Under the pieces are notes generated by a model, which saw only the letters and a list, made by a program, of their open reading frames with translations, was not told where the DNA came from and ran no database searches. Source: Bathymodiolus brooksi (Eukaryota > Mollusca > Bivalvia > Mytilida > Modiolidae). From it: 64,000 nucleotides of DNA. Position 1 is the stretch's first letter. Every line of letters starts with the position of its first letter. Location of the stretch: contig OY804579.1 of the NCBI GenBank assembly GCA_963680875.1, positions 19,763,804 to 19,827,803 of the forward strand, in the 5' to 3' direction. This document shows, piece after piece, positions 46,600 to 55,679 of the stretch. Both the position numbers and the translations under genes were made by a program.

Positions 46600-46740
46600 C
46601 CACAATGGGAGTGAGTGAGGGATTCTTGCCACGCCAACTCGGCTATTTTTCAGTTATATTATGACTAGAACAAGTCAATTAAAGTGCAATGAGATGGTGA
46701 TGATATCCGCTTTGTACGAGACCAACTCGCTTAGTTGGGG
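46600..46740 (-). mobile_element. SINE family B, tail half, split by the 3.3-kb element
   Basis: GCCACGCCAACTCGGCTATT, GACTAGAACAAGTCAATT and ATATCCGCTTTGTACGAG match the tail half of the intact SINE B at 58698-59067. The head half resumes at 50023. It ends with GTTGGGG, the target duplication. Confidence 0.8.
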
Positions 46741-47954
46741 CACAGAGCCTTGTCACTATCCACGTAAATATACTATCAATGTATAAACATGTACAAGGGC
46801 GGACACCTTTTTTACCCCGCTCGCTTCAAGTTGTGTTTGGTTTTTTTAAATTCCTTCTAATATATTCAAAACCCTGTTTGGTTCAACTCCCAAGACCTTA
46901 TTCTTTTCAAAAAATATCATGACCTCCCCTCGACTACCTCTTGTGAAGGCGCAGCGGTCGTTTTTGTCAGGAATTCGCCTGAGTAACCCGAATAATCCAG
47001 TCGTTATATAACGCTTTGCTATATTAACGCCTGAACGACTTTCTCGATAAAATGCGTCAATCGGAAGCATCAAATTAGCAATGCATTCTGGGTATAAACT
47101 GCGCGTGGTGACTTTTGGCACTAAAATAAGGGTAATAACAAAATTACCGAACTCCGAGCATTCTTACAAAGGGAAAGTCAAAACTCATAAGTATATAAAC
47201 AGACAAAATCAGTCAACAACCGGAAAACTGTGAAAACCGTAATGACCCTGAAAGAAGGAGGAGCTTAGGAAATGTTTGTAAGCATAGGTCAATGGAGCGT
47301 TCAGGTGTCAAATGTTTTCATTGTACCCACGTGTTTGACCTTACTAATCTGAAAGGTGAAAAGAGAAGAAATGTAGGAAAACTAAATAATGAATTAAACA
47401 TCGTTAATCAACTTGTCGATCTCCATTTCTTGTTGTTTGTAAACATTACCGTAAATTGAAAGAACCGCCTTGCCCATACTCGGCAAATAATCATCGCTGA
47501 TTGGCTCTCTCTTTCAGAGAGCAGCTGACGCGTTTTTATCACAAGGAGAGTTCAAGCCCTCATCCAGCGATAGTGCCGATAGAGGGCGCAGTATTATTCG
47601 AGTTATCGCCTGAGTAGATAACTCCATGGACCCAAAGTGAAAGTAACAGCGCCACCTATACAAAAAACGGAAGTTCGGAACTCTCGGGGTTATACCATTC
47701 GATATTTGGTTTCCTCGCTAGTTATCGTGTTTCTAAGTATAAGAAACCGCGGGAAATATCAGACGAAATAATAAATTAAAGAAAATGGACAGTATTCATG
47801 AAAAAGCCTTGAAAATGGACTTATCATTCATTGTATGTACAAGTCAAAAATCTTCAGTTTTCACTTCAAATCGTCCCGTTCGTTCAATGCAATCGTAACT
47901 ACTCGGCCATTCTCGCTACCCTGCAATTAGCGTTTAATGATGTTTGAATCTTAA

Positions 47955-49702
47955 CGGTATTTTCCTTACCTCAAAGCTCAAACCATACAAACATACCACA
48001 TAAGGGACCATCACCGTATTCTGCAATGCAAATTATCACAATCACTGAAAATGGGGTATATAAATTGCTGAGAAACATTAAACCTCACAAAGCCACAGGA
48101 CCAGACAACATACAGGCTAGATACTTAAAAGAACTGGCACTAGAACTCACCCCGGCTATCACCTTCCTATTCCAAACATCTTTAGAGCAAGGTAAACTGC
48201 CTAATGACTGGTTACAAGCACACATAGTACCTGTATTTAAAAAAGGTGACAAAAACACTGCATCCAATTATCGACCGGTGTCATTAACATCTATACTATG
48301 CAAAACACTCGAGCATATAGTAAATTCAAGTATCATGAAACATCTAGATATCCATAAAATACTATCAGATTCACAACATGGGTTTAGAGCTAGAAGATCC
48401 TGCGAAACCCAGTTGTTAGAGACCCTTGATGACATCATCAAAAGGGCAGCAAATAACAAACAAATTGACATAATTCTACTGGACTTCTGGAAGGCCTTTG
48501 ATAAAGTGCCACACAAAAGACTATTAAACAAGCTAAACTATTATGGCATTCTCAGCAACACACTGCAATGGATCTACTCATTCCTACATGACCGCAAACA
48601 ACTTGTACTTTTAGAAGGGGTCAAATCATCTACAGCCACAGTTGACTCAAGGGTGCCCCAAGGTACAGTCTTGGGTCCGCTATTATTCCTGGTTTACATA
48701 AACGACCTACCTGAAAACTTACACTCTTCAGCCAAGCTCTTTGCAGACGATTGTTTATTGTATAGGGAGGTAAATACAACATCGGATACCAATAAACTCC
48801 AGGAAGATCTTGACATGTTACAAAAGTGGGAAAGCAAATGGCAAATGGCTTTTAATGCAGATAAATGTTTTGTCATAAGAGCTGGTACAAAACGCAAAAC
48901 CATCAAACAAGATTATACCATCCACAATCACATATTAGAAGTTGTTGAAGAAAGCAAATACCTAGGCGTTACCATAAGTAAAGATCTCACTTGGAAAGCA
49001 CACATCAACAACATCACTAACAAGGCCAACAAAACACTAGGTTTTATTGAGCGAAATATCCATGGGTGCACTCAGAAAGTAAAATAAGACACTTTCACTA
49101 CAATGGTAAGACCCACATTGGAATATGCATCCACATGCTGGGATCCTCATAGCAAAGATCTGATTGAGGACATAGAACAAGTGCAAAAAAGAGCAGCACG
49201 TTTTGTGTACAATAATTACAGGAGTAAAGAACCAGGGTGCGTTACAAACATGCTAGCCACACTAAATTGGGAGCCTCTGAGTCAACGAAGAGCCAAAAAC
49301 AGAGTCACCATGATATACAAGATCATTAATAACAAAGTGACTATAGACCCAAACACATACTTAAACAAATGTGACACACGTACTAGAGGGGAACATAAAT
49401 ATAAACAAATTGCAACTTCAAAAAACATATATAAGTATTCTTTTCCCCCCGCACCATCAGAAGTTGGAACTACCTCCCGGCAGCAGTAGCACAGGCTACA
49501 GACCTTGACAGGTTCAGGTCTGGTTTGGAGGGTATACAATTTCCTTCAGCCTTCATGTAATTCCACTTGTTAAATTGTAAATATGTAATTATGTAAATAT
49601 ATTTTTATCAATCTATAAATTCAAAATTTATAGTCTCCACGCCGGGATAATTTCACTCGATCCTTCGAGTCTATCCTGTATTTGGAAGAAGAAGAAGAAG
49701 AA
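47955..49702 (+). mobile_element. 5'-truncated non-LTR retrotransposon
   Basis: Reverse transcriptase reading begins near 47955 without an endonuclease domain. Coding runs to about 49558, followed by an AT-rich 3' UTR and a (GAA)n-like end, TTGGAAGAAGAAGAAGAAG, at 49682-49702. That lies exactly at the start of the right arm of the host foldback element. Simple-repeat 3' ends are common in CR1/L2/RTE-like LINEs. Confidence 0.75.
48026..49558 (+). pseudogene. LINE reverse transcriptase, two disabling changes
   Basis: The frame reads GVYKLLRNIKPHKATGPDNI, VPVFKKGDKNTASNYRPVSL, QHGFRARRSCETQLLE, DFWKAFDKVPHKRL, VPQGTVLGPLLFLVYINDLP and the catalytic LFADDCLLY, then KYLGVTISKDLTWKAH. A TAA at 49085-49087 interrupts it in frame. 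Reading resumes with RPTLEYASTCWDPHSK and QKRAARFVYN, and at about 49449 one base is missing in a C run, after which RSWNYLPAAVAQATDLDRF continues in the next frame. The C-terminal motifs are typical of jockey/CR1-type elements; the exact clade is not decided. Confidence 0.92.
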
Positions 49703-50022
49703 AACCCCGAGAGTTCCGAGCTTCCGTTTTTTTTTAAAGGTGGCGCTGTTACTTTCATTTTGGGTCCATGGAGTTCTCTACTCAGGCGAATTCCTGACAA
49801 AAACGACCGCTGCGCCTTCACAAGAGGTAGTCGAGGGGAGGTCATGATATTTTTTGAAAAGAACAAGGTCTTGGGAGTTGAACCAAACAGGGTTTTGAAT
49901 ATATTAGAAGGAATTTAAAAAACAAACACGACTTGAAGCGAGCGGGGGTAAAAAAGGTGTCCGCCCTTGTACATGTTTATACATTGATAGTATATTTACG
50001 TGGATAGTGACAAGGCCCTGTG

Positions 50023-50245
50023 GTTGGGGTTTTAAAGTGCTATATCATTTAATCAATAGACATGTCGCGCTCAACTATGACACATTATCCTGATTCCGAG
50101 CCAACCAGTTTTTGCTCTTTCTCCTTAATGCTGCGTGCTTAGCGGAGAAGCAACAAATACCAATAGTCGTTGGTTTGACCCTACCGGGGCTCGAACACAC
50201 GACAGCACTCGAGGCGATCATGGTAACCATTACACCATCAATGGT
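50023..50245 (-). mobile_element. SINE family B, tRNA-like head half
   Basis: The minus strand reads a head with TGGTGTAATGGTTACC (A box) and GTGTTCGAGCCCC (B box), then GGTTTGACC, CTTCTCCGCTAAGCACGC and AATGTGTCATAGTTGAGCG. It is the other half of the SINE interrupted at 46740. Confidence 0.8.
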
Positions 50246-50460
50246 TTAATCAGGGTAGGATCATGGCGTAAATAAGCTCAACATATATTCATTAAATAAA
50301 TAACATTTATTTATAATAAAAAAACAAAGTGTAAATTTAGAAAGATGATTGGTCAAAATAAAACCAGCACCTTTATGTTGAATATTGTTCATCAATAGAT
50401 TTTAAATCTCATAGATAAATTCATCTTGAACACATTTAATAAAAAAAACATTCCCTATTT

Positions 50461-50796
50461 TCAGAACCTTCTATTAGATCTGTCATGTTTTCTGTAATAG
50501 ATTCTTTCCTTGTGGTTTAGTCGTGATTGTTTGTGATGGAGACTTTTTACCTTCGAGGCTAAACAACACTTTTCAAATGTACTTTTATGTTTTAGAACGC
50601 ATTTATAAGTATCTGCTGCAGTATCACTGATGTCTGATATAAAATTTAATCCTAATTGTTCGGAGATCCGTTTCTGTCGCATGTTTAGTTTTACAATACG
50701 CACATATGTTCTAGCACTACAACTGCTGTCCCTGAGGTGTGAAGAACTTGCTCTACCTAAAGTACAACACACCACTCTTTGGACACGAACATCTGA
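50461..50796 (-). CDS. Candidate terminal exon of an unknown minus-strand gene
   Basis: On the minus strand a pyrimidine-rich tract with TTTTTTTTGTATTTCAG precedes an open frame of about 111 codons to a TAG stop. It reads DVRVQRVVCCTLGRASSSH, LRDSSCSARTYVRIVKLNM and later KCCLASKVKSLHHKQ, ending in a basic tail. I do not recognise it. Its entry phase (phase 1) matches the donor-like GTTAAT after the exon-like frame at 54533-54704, so both could belong to one gene whose intron contains the transposase-like relic. Confidence 0.4.
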   Translation of the reverse strand, partial: SDVRVQRVVCCTLGRASSSHLRDSSCSARTYVRIVKLNMRQKRISEQLGLNFISDISDTAADTYKCVLKHKSTFEKCCLASKVKSLHHKQSRLNHKERIYYRKHDRSNRRF

Positions 50797-51469
50797 AATA
50801 CAAAAAAATAATAATAAAACTTAAATATGCCATTCGTCGTGTAGTTAAAGAGACTAGTAAATTCCCAAAATGAAACATTTTTAAAATATATTAGAATGTC
50901 AGGAGAATTTTTTCAGGTAAGGGAAAGCTAGTATATTTTTTTTCGACACAGAAAGTATGTGGAATAAATGTACATGAGACAACAATCCAGAAAAACGGGG
51001 AATGTATCTAACAATGCAAAAACAGATTATAGATTGAAAAACTACAGAATAAGAGTAGTTAATTTATATGTATATGCAAAATTGCTTAATATAATGCAAT
51101 TGAAAACAAACTGGCAAACAAACAGAACAAAAAATCACCCCTAAAGTTTAAAATGATGTTAGAATTTAGTGCCAGAAACCATGGTGTACAAGTAGTCCGT
51201 CAGCATGGTTAATCTTTTATAGGTAAACACTTACATGTACATGCACTTGGACAGTCTACCGTCAATCGAAGGGACATACATTTTGTAGTGTTTGTTTTCA
51301 TTATACTGAGTTAAAGTTGTATATTGTCTGCATTCTAGAATGAGTTTCAAGTATGCATACATGTATATACGTGTTTCCTTGTACAGTGTATGTGTTGAAA
51401 AGGAGAAGGTATTTACTATCGCCGTAATCTAGTCCACTGTTGTACCTTTCAATCAATTTGGTTTTTTTC

Positions 51470-53360
51470 AGGAAAGAAAATTCGGACAAAGGTCTTAACA
51501 ACAGAGAACGCTTCTTGGACAAATACATCAAGAAAAACTAGATGTGATGCCTTATCGGATGATTTGAAAAAAACAATCTATGACTTTTGGATATCGCCCG
51601 AAAATGCCCGTCCAACTGCTAATAAAAAAGATATCAAGCGTGTAAGATTAGGACCGAAATTATACTCAAGTCACATGACATTTGTTCTTGAAAGAACTCA
51701 AACAGAGGTCTTCATAGATTTCAAAGAGAAATACCCAAATGTCAAAATCTCGCAGAGACTTTACGAGAGACATAATCCATACTTTTTAATACAAGCGCGT
51801 CCGTGCGATCGCGAAACCTGTTGCTGCAGGTACCATGTTGAAGCAAGATTCTTGTTCAAAAGTTGTATGGATTTCCGTAAATCGAACACACCACAAAGTG
51901 ATCAGTATCCTGTTTTTACTCACCTGACTGAGTTAATTTTTTTTACTTTATGTCCCAAAGAAGGACAAGACTTTCATAATTTAAAGTGCGTACAGATAAA
52001 GTGTGAACATTGCGGGGTTAAAAAATTCAGCTTTCCGAACAGGAAACGGCTACAGAGGGTTCCCCGGATGTAGACTGGATGAGATATGATAAAATGGTAC
52101 CAGAAAAAAACTGAGCCTAGTAAAGAAGCGAACACAGCCCGGAATAATGTTCCAATATTTTATTGAAATCCTTTCAAAGTTTTCAGGCCATGGTTTTCGT
52201 TCGAAGTGGCAAGCAGATCAACAGAAATGCATTAAAAGTAAGTTACCACAGAATGAATCTACATGTATTTGTATTCACGATTTTTCAGAAAATTACTCCT
52301 GTAAAGACAAAATTGAATATTCAATCAAGTTATTTCCAGAAGACGGAGGTTTCAATACATGTATCTATTATTTACAGACATCGGATACAAGAATTGGACG
52401 GTCAATCGGACTCCGATGACGAAAGTGATTTGATAGAAGAGCAATTTTTCGTCATAAGTCCTGACCAAGTACATGACCACAATTTCAGCCATGAAGTTCA
52501 AAGACAAATTTCGGAATATCTCCAAACCATAAATGCTAATGTAAAGACAATGCATGAATTTACGGACGGTTGTGCTTCTTAGTATAAGTCTAGTCATTGC
52601 TTTGGTGATTTGAGTTTCGGAAAAGTCGACTTCGGCTATGAGATAATAAAAAACCTATTTTGAAACATCACACGCGAAAGGCGTACAGGAGGTTTAATAA
52701 AAAAAATCAAGCTGACTATGCAGTTACTTGGGGAAAGGCAGTTATTCAAAACGCACATGATTTGTATGATTTCTGTGTTGAAAATTTACAGACTCTCAAA
52801 CAAACGTCTACAACCTGTAATAGACGGATTTTCCGCTATGTACAAGACATAAATAGGAGTAGAGGGCGGTTGTTCAAATCAGTACCTGCTGTACGATCAG
52901 TACATCAAGTCAAAAGTGTGAGTCAGTGCAAGATTTTCGTTATATGTGCGCATTGTCCTGAAAAAGGAAATCTTTGTAATAGTCAGGCTGGGCCGTATCA
53001 GCCGTATGATCTAGTACAAGAGAACAAGGAAGAAGCTGAAAAAATTCAAATCAGGATGTAAATAACTTTGAGGACTTGGTCCAGCCAGGAATTATTTTAG
53101 CTGTGTAAACAGATGATCCGGGAGAAGATTATTATTTAGTAAAATCTTTATCGCATGTACAAACAGTAACTATAACTTCAGGTGACGATTGTGGAAACCA
53201 ATTTTTGACAGGAGCAAAGGTTGTTGAGGGACTTTATTTCGATAAAATCATAAGAATCAAAATTTTACTACAAAATTATCAAAGGAAGGAAAGTTATGAT
53301 TCCCTTACTATCAATAAGGTTTATTTGTATTGGCGGAGAAACAAGATGTGGTAAATTTGT
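51470..53360 (+). pseudogene. Broken transposase-like (DDE-like) gene, unnamed family
   Basis: Reading starts after the acceptor-like GGTTTTTTTCAG. Segments, each frame-shifted from the last: KKTIYDFWISPENARPTANK through RPCDRETCCCRYHVEARF (51564-52073); FRSKWQADQQKC and HDFSENYSC (52147-52330); YLQTINANVKTMHEFTDGCA, then a TAG at 52580 and YKSSHCFGDLSFG; YFETSHAKGVQ (from 52656); QADYAVTWGKAVIQNAHDLY to 53061; PGIILAV and YFDKIIRIK to about 53357. DFSENY, TDGC.(Q)YKS and ETSHAKG look like three acidic RNase H-fold catalytic blocks. That assignment is an inference from motif layout. At least three frameshifts and an in-frame stop disable it. Confidence 0.6.
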
Positions 53361-53424
53361 ATTGAATGAGGAACTGCATAGAGAAATTTTAGTAGCATGT
53401 GATGGAATGGAATAAAAAATTGTT

Positions 53425-53690
53425 TGTTTAATGGGGTTTTACGTCACTGCAGCAATTTTTCAGCTATATCGTGACGACCAGTTTTAGTGGTGGAGGAAGC
53501 CGGAGTGCCCGGAGATAACCACCGACCTTGGGCAAGTAACTGGTAAACTTTATCACATGCAAGTCGAGCGCACCTTTTTTTGTAATCGTACAAAGCGGGA
53601 CTCGAACTCGGTCTGCAGCGGTGATAGGTTAAAGTGGTCTGTAAGGTAGAACTACCTAGACCACTCGGCCACCCAGGCCCCCGAATAAAA
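53425..53690 (-). mobile_element. tRNA-headed SINE (variant related to family A), minus
   Basis: The minus strand begins GGGGGCCTGGGTGGCCGAGT then GGTCTAGGTAG (A-box region), and has box B CCGAGTTCGAGTCCCGC. The body includes AAAGTTTACCAGTTACTTG, GGGCACTCCGGCTTCCTCC, and the TGACGTAAAACCCC tail. Its head differs from SINE A and looks Leu/Ser-tRNA-like. Confidence 0.75.
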
Positions 53691-53699
53691 AATTAAACC

Positions 53700-54530
53700 C
53701 CTATTTGATTTCTAATAAATGAATAATGAATTAATAGAAAATACTGAAATGTGGAATAAATATCCGTGAGACAATGTACAGGGAAGAAATCCGGAATTAG
53801 AAATACGATGATTTTTATCCTCGCTCGTATCTAGCACACTTTCAAGCGTAATCTTCAGACGACGTCGGATTTTATGTAACGCAACGTTGTACGAACACCG
53901 TGGGTAACGTCTATATGGATAGTTTGATTCTTTCACCTGTTCCCCTTTAGTGATACGTCACCATGTCTCCACGCTCCCATCCCGCGACACACCAGTCAAG
54001 GGGGCAAGTGAGAGATATAATTGCTGAAAATGAAGGGGGAAAAACAATAGTGTTTGCGGCGGTTTAATTATAAGCCAAATACATTCACCAAAATCTTAAA
54101 ACAATGGACATGGGCATCGAATCAGCTTCCCAAAAAGGTGGATTTGACAGGAGTATCGAGCAAGTTCCCCATGAAGATGGGTTAGAAAGGACATCGAGTC
54201 AGCTCTCCAATCAGGTGGATTAAACAGGAACTTCAAACCAGTTCCCCCAAATAGGTGGACATCACTCAAAAGCTCTGGCACAAAGTGACAACCGAAGCTC
54301 GATATCTCAATCTTTGAAGTCATTTTCGTTGATAACCCGAAGTCAAATTAGTCCATTTGTAGTAGTAGTACTAAGATGTGTACATGCCTACCTCGGATAA
54401 CTCGACACCTCAATTAACTCAACTTTAACATATTGAATAAAGACTGTCCCCATACAGATTCAATGTAGCAATTTCCTAAAGCCACGCTGTGAATAGTTTT
54501 GCAGTTTTCTTCTTGTATTATAATAAATAT
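53700..54530. other. Intergenic, nothing firmly recognised
   Basis: At 54110-54260 three loosely repeated phrases share the pattern CATCGA.TCAG.T.CCCA (near 54115, 54150 and 54190), possibly a degenerate tandem repeat. Confidence 0.4.
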
Positions 54531-54532
54531 TA

Positions 54533-54704
54533 ACCTTCAATATCTAAAATATTTTCACTCCGAGTCGCATCGCCTTGCATATCATTAGCACCACTACCAG
54601 GTTCATAGTTAAGAAGGTCCTCGTCGTCTGTTATACTCTGTGACTTCTGATGTTGAAAATGTAGTCGTCCTTGTTTGGTTATATATCTTGATAGCATTCC
54701 ATCT
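54533..54704 (-). CDS. Exon-like minus-strand frame, unknown
   Basis: Preceded on the minus strand by AATATTTTGTTGTAG and followed by a GTTAAT donor-like site. It reads GMLSRYITKQGRLHFQHQKS, SITDDEDLLNYEPGSG and DATRSENILDIE. Acidic, Ser/Gln-rich and unrecognised. The stop seen if it is read through lies inside the putative intron. Phase 1 at both ends agrees with the frame at 50796-50461. Confidence 0.35.
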
Positions 54705-54778
54705 ACAACAAAATATTTTTGCAATTATCAGAATGGAAGAAAGCAAAAGGAAATGGCATCAGAGGCATAGACACACGA

Positions 54779-55027
54779 TCACTGGATCCTCTCTCTTTTC
54801 TGTACGTAATCCTCCCATTTTATTATTTCATTTTCAACATAATTTATAGTTGTTAACAATGTTGCTGTTGAAGAATTTTGCACATCTTCGGCTATTTTGG
54901 AATCTGTATTCGCACTACCACCAAAATTCTTTAAGAACAAACAAAGCAAATATGACATGTGCCGTTCTGAAAAAAATGATGGGTTTCGTACAAAAAAGCT
55001 GGAATGGTCCAGTGTTCGAGTGATCAT
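54779..55027 (-). CDS. Open frame, unknown, weak
   Basis: The minus frame reads SFFVRNPSFFSERHMSYLLC, LKNFGGSANTDSKIAEDVQN and VENEIIKWEDYVQK. It has ordinary composition but no recognised motif. Its possible donor GTACAG is phase 0 and does not fit the next exon-like frame, so membership of the same gene is not supported. Confidence 0.2.
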   Translation of the reverse strand: MITRTLDHSSFFVRNPSFFSERHMSYLLCLFLKNFGGSANTDSKIAEDVQNSSTATLLTTINYVENEIIKWEDYVQKRERIQ

Positions 55028-55120
55028 AAGAAAACCTGGGGCTAAATATTTTCAAAGACACTTGAAAAAAAAACTGTTTGCTGCACCCCTCCTGTAGTCA
55101 GGAACGCGTGTATTAACATA

Positions 55121-55677
55121 TATTTATTATATAGATATCGATGAAATACCGTGATTTCCGAGTTAAATAAAAACGATAATTTCATTAGTGAAATTACCAT
55201 TTTTATTTCACTCTCGCTATATTTCGCGCCATTTCGTTGTCGACGTCATATGAAGACTTCCAGTTTGAAACGTTAAAATTAGACGTTATTTGGCTTCGTG
55301 TACGCTTCAATTTGGATCAAATTTAACTAAAATAATATTTCAAGGTAAGCATTTTAATTATTTTATTGTCGTGGGTGGGTGGCGCCATGTTTTTTGAAGC
55401 GATACACATTATAGTATATCCCTACGCTACACACGTAATATAGTGCAATTAAACTCATTTTATATTAAATTCGATTCGAAACATTTTTTTATTATCTATA
55501 TAGATCTAATAAATACTATAACTAATTGACGAGTTTCATTATCAAAAATATGTCACTCATGACCAAATAACGTTGTAACTCACTCGTGCGCTGCGCGCAT
55601 TCGTGAGTTACTGTGTTATTTGGTCATTCGTGACATATTTTTGATATGAAACTTGTCAATTAGTTATAGTATAAATA
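55121..55677 (-). repeat. Dispersed element with terminal hairpin, copy 2 (reverse)
   Basis: It matches 24949-25450 in the opposite direction: ATTATATAGATATCGATG, CCATTTCGTTGTCGACGTC, CTACACACGTAATATAGTGC, then the hairpin AAAAATATGTCACTCATGAC with its mirror GTCATTCGTGACATATTTTT. The hairpin centre is CTCGTGCGCTGCGCGCATTC. Confidence 0.8.
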
Positions 55678-55679
55678 AT

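Larger units (their letters stand above)
46741..50022. mobile_element. 3.28-kb long-inverted-repeat element inserted in a SINE
   Basis: The ends CACAGAGCCTTGTCACTATC and GATAGTGACAAGGCCCTGTG are flanked by GTTGGGG on both sides (46734-46740, 50023-50029). The arms continue inward: 46741-46985 plus 47608-47692 on the left is the reverse complement of the contiguous 49703-50022 on the right. The left arm holds an extra 622 bp (46986-47607) between two copies of CGCCTGAGTA. The loop carries a truncated LINE. No transposase was seen. Confidence 0.85.

Noticed and set aside
48085..48906. Minus-strand frames inside the LINE reverse transcriptase
   Set aside because: Shadows of the plus-strand coding frame.
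46846..49918. Two identical-looking small ORFs (ending RVLNILEGI) on opposite strands
   Set aside because: They are the two arms of the same inverted repeat read outward, not a gene pair.
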